From assembly GCA_030021035.2 (NCBI GenBank), contig JARYZH020000016.1:1725961-1789960 (forward strand): DNA of 64,000 nt, in the 5' to 3' direction. This stretch comes from Notholithocarpus densiflorus (Eukaryota > Streptophyta > Magnoliopsida > Fagales > Fagaceae). The first letter of the stretch is position 1. Every line of letters starts with the position of its first letter. Below are positions 22,775 to 34,489 of the stretch, piece by piece. The notes under the pieces are model-generated. The model made no database searches. It had not been told where the DNA came from and was given only the letters and a program-made list of their open reading frames with translations. A program made the translations under genes and the position numbers.

Positions 22775-24189
22775 TGTTAGGATTAGTGCCCTTAAATCCT
22801 ATTGTATGATGCTATGTATGATATTATGTATGACATTATGTATGTCTTAATATTGTGTTTAATAAATTTTTATTATTATTATCTAAAATAATGGTAACAT
22901 GAATATTCGGACATTATCATATAGTCCATGAAATGCATAGTATGTGATTTATGTGAAAAGTCACAGAAGATATAAATCACAGGTTCTTTGTAAACTCAGA
23001 ATTGTAGTTCGTAGTTGGTAATGAAATTGGACATTTCATCTACGAAGACTATAACATATCAACTAAGATGATTTTTCTTGATCATGGAAGTGGAGACTTC
23101 TAATTAATATGTTGATATGTTTTAAGAGTTAAGACATATTGAACTGGATTGCTGTGAGATTTATTATTCTCCTAATGACTGTCAATTGAAAAATAAATCT
23201 CACGACTTCTATTCACATGAACTCTTAATCCTGAGAGAATAATGGACCTGATCATGAAGTGTAGGTTGCTTTGATATATCAGGAGTGAGATCTAAAGTAA
23301 CGGTCAAAACCTCAGTATGTTGGGTAGCCACATTTAGTGTTGATGGAACATATATTCTCAAGATGGAATTCATAGTCTCTTAACGGAGATACAAAATATT
23401 CCCTTGAGATAAGTTTAATGGGTTTGTTATTCAGAATGTTAGGCCTAACTACTTTAGTAAATAGTTAGTAAAGTATATATTTATGAAATTGGATTTCATA
23501 AATATATGATGAATAACTTAAAGGATTAAACCGGGTACTCAAGGATTAAGATGTAGTATTCTACAAAGTGGCAGTCTACATTCATAACTTTGTGTTACTA
23601 CGAATATTTTATGAATGGGTTGCATGTACAATAAAGTTTTGGGATATAATTTATTAATAAGGCCTAGAGTGCAATTATATTTATATAATGGTATTAAATA
23701 TAATTAATGGTAACTTTGGACTTGTCAAGAGTTGACAAAAAAGCCCAAGGCCCATTGGAGCTAGTGTCTTATTTGTTCCCTTTTGGTTCCACTCCAAGCC
23801 ACATATATTAGAGCCCAATTGGAAAGGCCCAAAAGGCTAGCCCAATTAGATAATCAGTTATAAGGAGAGAAACATACAGAATTTGGTAAGTGTATGAAAT
23901 GGTATATATGTGAGTTTTGGACACTCTTTCATTCTCTCTTGAACATACACATATAACTGATTGAGAGACCACACATCTTGGGCATCAAGTGGAATTGGAG
24001 TGAAGATTAAAAGTGTTCTCAAGAACTTGTAATCTTTGTTTTGAAATTCACCACACCAAGGTACACTCTCTTGTTCTTATATTCTGAAATTTACATAGCA
24101 CATGTTATCAATTGCGAATGAAGTAGATCCGTTAATTTTTTTTCACTGCGTACGTTTAGTATGCAATACAAACATGTATTTTTCCATCA
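22775..24189 (+). repeat. Solo copia LTR S1 (1415 bp), TSD GCTTC
   Basis: TGTTAGGATTAGTGCCC at 22775, ending TTTTTCCATCA at 24189, flanked by GCTTC (22770-22774 and 24190-24194). It is homologous to the C3 LTRs in inverse orientation relative to them. No internal sequence, so it is the product of LTR-LTR recombination. Confidence 0.92.
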
Positions 24190-24881
24190 GCTTCAACCGG
24201 GGTGGTGATAACCCTGCACCCTCTGGAGGCATATAGCACACCGTGTTAATACCGTATTTTGTCCACCTTTGATTTGCGTGCCAGACCCCGAAAAGTCCAA
24301 AAAAATTATTTTCTCTCCATGGGGCCACGAGAACATCTAAAATGACGTGCTGCGACCCATTTGGATACCGGAGCACCCAAAGTGCATTTTTCAGATAAAA
24401 TGACCAAAATGCCCTTGTTCAACCTAGGGTTGACCGAAGGTCAAACGAGGTCAAAATCCTCACAAAACAACACTTTTCATGGTTTTTCACCAAACCCGAG
24501 CTTCTCGGAGATTTTTGGCCACTTTGACCAAGTTTGACCCGAGGTTGATCCCTAGTGAGCCCAAAAGCCCTAATTTTGATCCGGCTGTCAGAACGGGTTG
24601 AAAACAACGCCATTGCAAAGATTATCAAATTCTCATTTCCACAACTATTCATGAGTCGAAATCAGAGTTAGGACGGCCGAGATATCATGAAAACTGGGAT
24701 AATGCACCAATCGATATACCACTAACTTCCGAGAGCCATAACTTTCGATCCGACCGTTGGATTTTCAAGATCCATACCTTTTCAAAAATAGGAAGTCAAG
24801 ATCTTTCCAGAGGTTCCATGATCAAACCCATTCGAGGAGGTTTGAAGGTGGCGGCCCTCACCTTGAAAATCGTGTTGGGGC

Positions 24882-24889
24882 TATAAAAA
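24882..24889 (+). promoter_or_regulatory. TATA box of T2 LTR
   Basis: TATAAAAA in GGGGCTATAAAAAGCCC. It is the likely U3 promoter element for T2 genomic RNA, matched in position by the T1 LTR. Confidence 0.65.
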
Positions 24890-26147
24890 GCCCTAGACAC
24901 CCTCTAGACCAAAAAAAGAAGGTCTCCCTTGGTTTTTCTCTCTGCCTGAACGTCTTCTACATATTTTCCCTCTCTTCCAAGCACAAAAGCACACAAAAAA
25001 ACACATCAAAGCCTCTTGATTCTTCTCTTCACCAAAAACACAAGGTATTGTCTTCTCGTTTGTTTGCTTGCTTTCTTGTTTCTTTGCTTGCCATGCCTAC
25101 CATGCTTATCTGCTTTACGCCTCTTTCATATGCTCTTTACATATTTTCCTTCCATTACTTGTCTGCTGGTTTCTTGTCTTTGCCTTTGCATGTACACACA
25201 TGGAGCGAGGACGCATGGAGCTAGGGCACGGTTTCCTAGGCGCAAGCAAAAAGGGCACGGATGCAAGCATGTCAATATAAGCCAAGCGGCTGTGTTTAGT
25301 AGTTTTAGGGGTCTAGCCTCTCCCCTTCCTTCCTCATTCCCTTCTCTCTTAGATGGTTTGTATTAGGTATATCATGCCATATACCATTCATCCTTATCTC
25401 TAGAATGTGCCGACCCCTATTTATTTTCCTGCACTAATATTTTGGGCCATACTCTAGGGATGTAAGCATATACTTTCCTGCTCTGTGTGCTTTCATTATG
25501 CATGATGTATGTATATATATACATGCTTGCTCTTTACGGTGTGATTGTCACAGTCCGTGTTATCTAAGGCAAAGCGAGTCATAACTTCCGCTGCGAAAGT
25601 AAGGTGACATGTTGCAGGATTTTCACCATGGAAATCTGCTATTTCGCCCGAACGCCTTAGGTAAGCATAGATTGGGGCCACACCCATTCAAAAGCCAAAC
25701 CTCAGAGCCTTATGCATGCAAAGCCCCGAAAGCGAATGCCAAAATTATGTTTTTTACTGCCAATCTCCGAAAATTAAGGTTTTATCAAAACAAAGGACTG
25801 TCCTTGGACTGGCGTTGTGGGGTGCCTAACACCTTCTCCACATGTAACCAAACTTCCAGACTTAAGAATCAAGATTTTTTACCATCCACATTAGATTAGG
25901 AAAAATGCCATTTTTGTTAGCCTAGGATTGGTAATAAAATCAACTAGAAACAGGTGACCAATCACACCTTAGAAAAACCTAATGATTGGTGGTGACTCCA
26001 CTTACCTTTGGTAATCCCTTAAAATTTGGCCCAAATTCCTGCCATAACGCCAAAGGTAGACCTACCTTCCTCCACTAAGAGAGAGAGCACCCGAAGCCTC
26101 GCGCGAACCATGCCACACACTGTTATACACACACACACACTACATAC

Positions 26148-27553
26148 TATTGGAAAAATACATGTCTGTATCGCATACAAAACATATGCAACGGAAAAAT
26201 TAACGGATTTACTTCTTTCATAATTGTTAACATGTACTATGTAAATTTCAGAAGTTAAGAATAAGAGAGTGTACCTTGGTGTGGTGAATTTCAAAACAAA
26301 GATTAGAAGTACTTGGGAACACTTTAATCTTCACTCCAATTCCACTAATGCCCAAGAAGTGTGGTCTCTCAATTAGTTATATTAATTTGTTCAAGAGAGA
26401 ATTAGAGAGTGTCCAACACTCACATACAAAACCATATCATGTATCGTGTCAAAATTCTGTATGTTTCTCTCCTTATAACTGATTATCTATTTGGGCTAGC
26501 CTTTTGAGCCTTTCCAATTGGGCTCTAGTATGTGGCTTGGAGTGGGACCAAAAGGGAAAAAATAAGATACTAGCTCCAATGGGCCTTGGGCTTTTCTGTT
26601 AACTCTTGACAAGTCCAAAGTTACCATTAATTATATTTAATACCACTCTATAAATATAATTGCACTTTAGGCCTTATTAATAAATTATATCCCAAGACTT
26701 TATTGTATATGCAACCTCTTCATAAAATATTCGTAGTAATACAAAGTCATGAATATAGACTGCCACTTTGTAAATTACTACATCTTAATCCTTGAGTACC
26801 CGGTTAAATCCTTTAAGTTATTCATCATATATTTATGAAATCCAATTTCATAAATATATACTTTAGTAACTATTTACTAAAGTAGTTAGGCCTAACATTC
26901 TTAATAACAAACCCATTAAACTTATCTCAATGGAATATTTTGTATCTCCATTAAGAGACTATGAATTCCATCTTGAGAATATATGTTCCATCAACACTAA
27001 ATGTGGCTGCCTAACATACTGAGGTTTTGACCGTAACTTTAGATCTCACTCCTGATATATCAAACCAACCTACACTTCATGATCAGGTCATTATTCTCTC
27101 AGGATTAAGAGTTCATGTAAATAAAAGTCGTGAAATTTATTATTCATTTGACAGTCATTAGGAAAATAATAAATCACACAGCGGTCCAGTTCAATATGTT
27201 TTAACTCTTAAAACATATCAACATATCAACATATCAACTAGAAGTCTCCACTTCCATAATCAAGACAAATCATCTTAGTTGATATGTTATAGTCTTCGCA
27301 GATGAAATGCCCAATTTCATCACCGACTACGAACTAAAATTCTGAGTTTACAAAGAACTTGTGATTTATATCTTCTGTAACTTTCACATAAATCACATAC
27401 TACGCATCTCATGGACTAAATGATAATGTCCAAATATTCATGTTATCATCATTTTAGATAATAATAAAGCAACTTTATTAATCACAACATTAAGTCATAC
27501 ATAATAACATACATAGCATCATACAATAGGATTTTAGGGCACTAATCCTAACA
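26148..27553 (-). repeat. Solo copia LTR S2 (1406 bp), TSD CATAC
   Basis: Plus-strand start TATTGGAAAAATACATG (terminal TG mutated to TA) and end CACTAATCCTAACA, flanked by CATAC (26143-26147 and 27554-27558). Homologous to the C3/S1 LTR family. Inserted in the T2 LTR near an (AC)n tract. Confidence 0.9.
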
Positions 27554-27690
27554 CATACACCTATCATACGAAAGGGGCCTCCAATGGGGCACCTACGGCA
27601 CGGGAGCTTCACCCCGGTGGGTAGTCGAGCAAAGGCCCGATTATGGTGGCGATTTTCCACTCCGATGATCGAGGCCGAGCGTCGACAGAG

Positions 27691-27708
27691 TGGCGACTCC
27701 ACTGGGGA
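27691..27708 (+). other. T2 primer-binding site (tRNA-Arg type)
   Basis: TGGCGACTCCACTGGGGA, three bases after the LTR end. This is the class of primer site known for Ogre/Tat elements. Confidence 0.85.
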
Positions 27709-29357
27709 TCGATGAGAGTTTAGCCTTTAGAGCTTTTGATAAAACCATATCTTAGTAGAATATTTTCAAAAGAGCAAAAATCTTTTTCCAAAAAAGCCTT
27801 TTCCGCAAGGGAGGCTTTGAGGTATTTTCACGCATAGGGCTTTACTGCTTTCCTCACATGCAAACATAGGGTAGCAAAATTTAATTTCCGCTACACCTTT
27901 ATCTGCTTTCATATATATATATATATATATATATTTGCTGTGTTTGGAAAAGCCTTTCCCCTTCATTAAGGATTGTATGACATATACACCCTTTTTTAGC
28001 CGAACCCGGGCTCTGCACTGCTAGCGTAGTCACATCTCTTTAGGGATTTCATCACCCCATCTGTAGATACCCAAACAAAAACATCGGTAGTGTTACCCAT
28101 AGTTAGATCTGGGGCTGACTTTGTAGGCACTTCTGGGTCCATAGGTGGACAAGAGTAGCTAAAAACGCGCCCTCGATCCTTCCTTCCCCACAACTTCCAT
28201 AAAGGGAGGGGTATAGCGATTGAGTCCCTCTAGGATAGGAACCACCTACCAGTTAAGCCTTTGGATATAGTTGGCCTAGTTATGTCAAACCCGTGAGGAC
28301 TAGATCAAGCCCAGAGCCCATGAGGACAAGGAAAAGCCCAAAGAGTGAATATCCAAGCCTAGGAAAGGATACCCTTCTAGGACTAGAGGTCAAGGGAAAG
28401 TGTTTTGTAACAGATGCGCCCTTTTTGCTTGCGCTAAAGAAATTGTGCTCTACTCCAGGTTCTTTCTATCTTGCTTGCACAGTATCCATGATTAAACCCC
28501 TAGGAAAAGAAACCCCGGTTGCTTATACATGCTAGATCATACCCTATCCCTAAGGGTTTACAACCCTACAAGGGCATTCATGCATACACTAATTGGTTCT
28601 GTCACCTAATTGTGCAAAGATAAAATTTGTGGCAAGTAGCCAAAACTCCGTTCAAGAGGAAATGTTGCCGAAAAACTGTCAAGAATTCCAAAGCATTAAG
28701 AGTTCAAGAGCTTTCCTAGAAGAGATCTAAAAAGATTGCCTAGAAGCTTGAATCATTAAAGAGATTGCAAGATGTCAAAGCGGCCAAGAGGGACCAAGAT
28801 CCAAATTGCCAATATGTCAAGATTTCCAAAGGTCCTAGATGTCAAGAATCCAAGGGCTCCCCTAAGAGATCCAAAGGTCCAAGAGATCCATGCTATCCAA
28901 GAGCTTCCCCGAGAAGTCCACATTGTCAGAAGCCGAGCTTTTCCTCGTAGTCACATTTACCTGTATTGTAAAAGGCCCACTGTTGGAGATGAACCCAGCG
29001 TTGTAAAAGCAAATCTTGTACAAGCATGTAATCAAAAGAAGGGTCCTTCTTGCATTATTGAGCATATCATGAAAGTTTCGGTTACTTGCCAATCTCGTGC
29101 ATTAATCTTGCATCATAGTAGAAACTCACCATGATAAATACCTGATAAAGGGTGCAAAGCCAATTTTTTTTGAAAATGGTAGGTGCATAAACTAACTTGA
29201 TTTTGGTGTTGTGTTTCCACATTGTCAAATACACCCCGTTTCTTTCACCTCCTATTCTTTCCAAGGATCAAAAGGTTGCTGAAATATTGCTAAAAGGAAA
29301 CAATCCAAGCTACCACCACATCGTGATCCCGTCATTACTAGGACTCACGCAAGAGAG
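27709..29357 (+). other. T2 leader, 1.65 kb, no gene assigned
   Basis: Contains a (TA)n tract at 27911-27934 and a stretch of AAG/CCAAGAGATCC-like imperfect repeats at 28690-28940. Ogre elements have long leaders, some with an extra ORF upstream of gag; I see no frame here that I would defend. Confidence 0.5.
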
Positions 29358-29886
29358 ATGTCTACTAGTGGTACTTCTCCCCATGAGGAAAATGCTCAAG
29401 AAATTACTCTTCTAAGGGATCAAGTGTTAAAATTGATGCGCATGGTGCAACAACTAGTTGTAGGAGGAGGACAAAACTCCTCTGCTTTGCCAGATTTTTC
29501 TTGATAGTTTGACCGGCCCTGCGGCCACATGGTATGCGAGTTTGTAAAAGACCTCTAGCTGGAGGGAAATGGCCAACTCTTTCCTGGAATACTACAGGTT
29601 CAACATCGAGATAGCTCCCTACCGCACAGTCCTTATGAGAACAAAGAAGAAGAGTGGGGAGTCTTTCTTGAAAATTATCAGAAACTCAGAGTACGGTGTG
29701 ATTCGGCTGCTCAACAAGTCGCCAGCTTAGATCTCTATCTTGGCATTATTGCTATCCTTTGATGTCCACCGCAAGGCTCTATTGAAAGTCTTGAAGGAGA
29801 CATGTGTTCCTACAAGTGCCACAGAATCTTCCTTTAAAGGTATGGTCTCGACGGTGTTGGCCACCAACTAGATTTCCTTTACAGAT
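29358..29886 (+). pseudogene. gag: T2 gag, internally deleted
   Basis: ATG at 29358 opens MSTSGTSPHEENAQEITLLR, an N-terminal coiled-coil-like stretch ending PDFS and a stop at about 29504. Sequence then resumes as the core of a gypsy Gag: SLTGPAATWYASL, then FLEYYRFNIEIAPYR and KKKSGESF, with stops. A further segment with KALLKVLKETCVPTSA leads to ISFTD at the P insertion point. The length is far below a normal Gag, so middle and C-terminal parts are deleted. The frame continues past element P into protease: SFTD joins DELPPEG across the P/TSD junction. Confidence 0.75.
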
Positions 29887-30886
29887 TGACAGGCCAAGAA
29901 TGTATTGACCTTTTGTGATGAATTAACAAATTAATTAGCCAAGTTAATTAATTAATTCAATTAGCATGCAATACGTGTGGTAGCACAAACAAATTACCAA
30001 TTAACTAAATGCAACGGAAAATAAATTGACACGGTGATTTGTTTACAAATGGGGAAAACCTACACGGCAAAAACCCCACCGGGTGATTTTAAGGTCACCA
30101 CTCTCGAGAATCCACTATTATCAAAACAAGCGGTTACAAGTAAAGGAAACCCAATACCTTATACCAACCTACAGTTGAACCCTTACCCTAATACCTAATT
30201 GGACTTGTTCTGTAATGACAATCTCTCATTTTCAATGCACGCCTCCCAGTACGTGACTAACCAATTCGATGTGCGAATCCCAGTACGCGGCTTACTCACC
30301 AACTTGAGAAAGATGTTAGCTGCAAAGTTCTTCAGTTCATCACACGATGAAGATCACAAAGCTCCTTGGTTACAAAACCCTACGGTGTACAAACACAGCA
30401 GCTTCTTCAAGAGAAAGATGAACTAGGGCAAATTCTGTCTCCAGTCACAATTTGCATGAACACAACTTTGCTTCACACTTGCGCAACCTTTGACGGCCCT
30501 TAAAATAATCCTTATATATGTTTAAGGTTGTGAGAAAAGAAAGCTCAAACATATACACACGGATTGGATGAAAATCAGAGTTGAAAATCTGTTTTTCATA
30601 AACCTCGATAGATAGCTTATCTGTCGAGCTAGCTGTCAAGCATCGGGCTTCAGCAGCTTTTTAAACCTCGATAGATACTAGCTGTCGAGCTTTAAAATCC
30701 AGCACTTCTTCACTTGTTTCTTGGACAGACTTGCATGACTTTAACACTTATTCTTGAAACCTTGTTCCTGGAAGCATTAAACACATCCTAGATCTACCCA
30801 ATTACAAGTAAAGTGCGTTTTGTCAAAGGATTAGCCAATTCTAATTTGACATATGTTCCTAACATTAAATCACATATGTTCTAACA
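29887..30886 (-). repeat. P 3' LTR (1000 bp)
   Basis: Plus-strand TGACAGGCC...GTTCTAACA. By eye, about 22 differences in the first ~270 bp against 36443-37460, mostly transitions. Contains CTCGATAGAT and TGTCGAG words at 30603-30690. Confidence 0.9.
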
Positions 30887-30900
30887 ATCTACCCCTTTGG
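30887..30900 (-). other. Polypurine tract of P
   Basis: Minus-strand CCAAAGGGGTAGAT directly before the LTR start TGTTAGAAC. Confidence 0.8.
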
Positions 30901-31437
30901 CAATCCGTGACAAAACCACAACAAACAAATGAACATATGAGAGAAGTCATAAATCACTCAACTCATACTCACTTGTTGAATACAATAAAATCTATCCTAA
31001 CACAAACTCTTGAAAAACTTTGCAAGAAGAGAGTTTATGGCCAGAAGACTTTGACAACCTGTATTTCTGAAACACTTTAAACAAAACTCATCACGGCATC
31101 TTAGTGTGAATTAGAAATAATAGATTGCATAGAGTATATAAGAATCATGTGCATAAAGAGAGAAAAGAAACAACACATGTAAAAATAGGTGAAAGAAAGT
31201 AATAACAACCTTAATATATATATCCACATAAGTACAAGGTTTGCTATCACTAAGTGGTCACAAGACCGATGTACAAAGAGAAAGAAAAGAAAAGATACAA
31301 AAAGTCCTCACTACATCCCTCATAAACACTCCCCTTATGACAAAAATCTCCTATGCTAACCCTTCCCCTATGTATATGACTACTCTCATATCAAAACTAC
31401 TCAACCTTTTTGTCAAGAGTGACAAAGAGTAAGTACA

Positions 31438-32684
31438 TCAAGTAGACATCTCATCATCACTCTTATTTTCAGAAGCCGGTGGAGAAGGAGAAGAAGCAAT
31501 AGTGAAACTACCTATGACAGCCTGTCGTCGTGCAATACGACCAACACGGGTGTTCACCTGACACAACTCATCACTGAGTGTGTCAAGGCGAGCATCCATG
31601 TGCACAAGCTGTGCCATGATGGCCTCAAGAGTCACTCCACCGCAAAAGACAAAGGAGTGGAGGTGGATAGAGCGGTAGAAGCTGGAGGAGTCGCCGTCTC
31701 TGTCCGGGGCCACCTCAATCTAAGCTGTGCCTCGCTCCATCTGATGGTAGCAGCATCTATGGCACTCATAACCATAAAGTGAGGAAACTCGGGAAAGGAG
31801 ACAAAAAAGTGGCAAAGGATCCGTGTGATAGCCGAAGGAAAAATGAGCTTATCATGGGTCGCTGTATCCCTATAAACATCTATAAGGGATAGAATGAAGT
31901 GAAAAGGGAAGTCGATAGAGATATCCTCTAAGAGGGATAACAAAAATCGAGAACGAGACTCTGTAATAGAGTTATAGTGAGACAAATGATGAAGAACGAA
32001 TTTCATCACCATGTTAAGGAATCTCGGACCTTTTGCAAAGCCCGAGCAAGGGGTGTTTTGACAATCACCCCAAGATGAAGGTGTCTCACAAAAGAGAGAC
32101 GAGAGTTCGTCTTTGGACACAGTCCTCAAACGATCGTAACTAGGGTAGTCAAGATGTGCTACCCTAGGAACATGTAGTACCTCGGATACAATATCCGGAG
32201 TAACTACAATGCGCGTACCTCGAACGCGAGAGAAGAAATGAGGTACAGAAGTATCAAATTCGTGCATATTGGAGTAAAACTCCTGTATGATCATGGAGGG
32301 ACAAGTGACCAGGATGTCACACAGTGACCCCCAACCCCTACTGTAGATGATAGTGGGTAGGTTAGTATCGAAAAAATCTGACAAGATGACTTGGCATTTC
32401 GAATGAATGCCTCGTCGAGAAAAGTTCTCCGAAAAGTCCTTTTGGGCTTTATCATCACGAAACCGTACGTGAGAAGGTGTAGGGTCAGAAGAAGAAATGG
32501 ATGCCCCAGAACGAAGAGGATTCTGGGATGGAGTGGATTTGTGTTTGGGTGCTATAGAGTAGACTAACGCAAGAAAGAGAGAGAGGGAGAGAGAGAGACA
32601 ATCAGAAAAGTACCAACAAGACAATATATAAGAATATACAGAATTGAAAGTATGTATGCATGAAAATGCATGAACATGTGACAT
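31438..32684 (-). pseudogene. P accessory ORF: putative plant transposon protein with coiled-coil tail (one frameshift)
   Basis: The minus-strand frame is open from 32684 to about 31640, then shifts frame and continues to 31438. The likely real start is downstream of the first Met, near KSTPSQNPLRSG, because the first 40 residues are hydrophobic and unlike the family. Then come an N-terminal basic/Ser segment, a globular domain (FYSNMHEFDTSVPHF, VRGTRIVVTPDIVSEVLHVP, HYNSITESRSRFLLSLLEDI) and, after the shift, a heptad-like tail (IMAQLVHMDARLDTLSDELC, NTRVGRIARRQA) and an acidic end. This is the 'putative plant transposon protein' family, usually near copia 3' ends. Its biochemical activity is unknown; I see no DDE or other catalytic signature. 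Confidence 0.8.
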
Positions 32685-34489
32685 GCAAACTTAAATACAT
32701 CATGGGCTTAGCCCAATCCAAACCTACCAGCACAGAACCTTACAACAAAGTAAAAACACATCTAAAATGCATGAAACATTGTTATAATGCAAATGTGATG
32801 CAATACATGAACATTTAGGATCATTTACACAAAACCCATCCCAAAATTTTCACAAAAACTTCATCAATTTTGAAAAACCCCAAATTTTCAACAAAAACCC
32901 AAAAGTTAGGTTAAAAACGTGAAATGCAGGATGAATGAATGAAAAAGAGACATACCAGAAGCAGAAAATGCACACTAAGACCGAAGAACACTTGGGTTGG
33001 AGGTTTGGAGTGTAAGAGAGAGGTTTGGGAAGATGAGAAGACGAAAACTATCGAGAGAGATCGAGGAGAAATGAAGAAAATTCGCGCAGATCCTTTATAT
33101 AGAAAAATCATAAAGCTCGACAGATCGAGAGGTGTCGAGAGGTGTTGAGATTTGAAAAGTGTGAAAAAGCTGTTGAAGAGCTATCCAAGATCTGTCGAGA
33201 AGTGTCCACAGCTAGAGGATCTCGATGGATCGAGAATCTATCGAGCATCTAGAAAGTTTCTCGATGGATCAAGCAGCTATCAAGGAGCTATCGAGAATGC
33301 GATAAAAAGCAGCTGAAAGGGCTCGATAAATAGCCTAGCTGTCGAGAGGTGTCCAAAAGTTGTCGAGAGGTGTCCAGAAGCTGTCGAGATTGCTTAAAAA
33401 CAGTTTTTCAAGAAGAGAAAAACACAGGTATGAATGCAATCAAGCATGCTATACAACCAAAGATCCAAACAACATTTTAAGCTCTCAAAATCACCTCTAA
33501 AAAAAAATGTCAAGCTCATAGATCCATAACACACACACACACACTAAGCAAGTCTAACCAATTTTATATTTCAAAAACAAGTTAAGACAGTTTAGTGAGC
33601 ATACATTAACACATGTATTCCTTATGATGGCCAAATCACATTGTACCTGCATATGTATCAAAGGTAGCAAAGAATATTGCATGTTGTGTGTGAAAAACAT
33701 CGCAAGATTGCATAAGTGTATACATGTTATGATGATTTGAGATATGAGAAAATCACTTTAACTCACACATAATCATAACTGTTTGATGGAGACTATCACC
33801 TTCGAAGTACATCCTATAACTCCCACATCTCCTAGAACACATGCTTGCAATCATATATAAAGCATTTTGATTCTTTTTGCTTTTTATTTTTCTTTACATC
33901 TTTTTCTTTTAAGCAAACCATGCATGGGCATATAAGAGATAGAAAAGAAATATCCAATGATGTTAAGCATTTGACATTCCACTTTTGCTTTGCCGAAGCA
34001 TACAAATGTCATTTCATGATTGGCGGGCAACAGTGGTGAGATGGTTATTTATGTCTTTCTCTTAGGATTTTCTAGTCCTTCCCATCAAAAAAAGTGATAC
34101 AAGTGTTAAGTACAAGAGATTACTTAACCTTACTCATCACAAACACGAGCCACAAAGCTCACTTGCTTAATTGTGTATAAAGAAGATCATCTAAGCTACA
34201 AATGATACAAAGTTTAGAAAACTTTGTTTCAATGGCCATCCAAGGTACACAGGTACCAATGTACACAAACAAACTGTTTTTGTATTTTTCTGATTTTTCA
34301 AATTTTTTTTAATGAAAAAACAAAATAAAGCAAAGCTGAAAAATAAACAAACAAAACATGTTAAACAAAGCAATGCATAAAACTAGACTGACTCAAAACA
34401 TGAAAGCAAAACACACAAGTAATGCAAAAACAAAAACAAGAAGGGGAGAGAGAGAAAAAGTGACAGAATCACTTGAAGCCTTTTTCCTT
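32685..34489. other. P internal spacer, non-coding
   Basis: No pol domain found on either strand. 33110-33400 is dense in TGTCGAGAGGTGTCC, CTCGATGGATC and CTATCGAG words, related to those in the P LTRs. The rest is A-rich. Confidence 0.6.

Larger units (their letters stand above)
24244..27687 (+). repeat. T2 5' LTR (about 2.03 kb without the nested solo LTR)
   Basis: Begins TGTTAATACCGTATTTTGTC and ends GCGTCGACA just before the PBS. It contains a TATA box (24882-24889), a pyrimidine-rich downstream region, and the reverse complement of GGGAAGGTGTTAGGCACCC (one mismatch) at about 25828. Long frames at 24757-25366 are chance. Confidence 0.8.

Noticed and set aside
24757..25366. Two overlapping open frames of 155 and 116 codons in the T2 LTR
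   Set aside because: They lie downstream of the LTR TATA box in pyrimidine-rich U5-like sequence, have low-complexity Cys/Phe/Leu-rich products and no match between the T1 and T2 LTR copies.
28765..29134. Frames in the T2 leader as an Ogre ORF1
   Set aside because: Translation follows imperfect AAGAG/CCAAG repeats, overlapping frames are equally long, and no recognisable domain is seen.
31632..32684. Possible host gene for a 350-residue protein
   Set aside because: It sits inside element P between gag and PPT, matches the plant-transposon accessory family, and has a frameshift before its tail.
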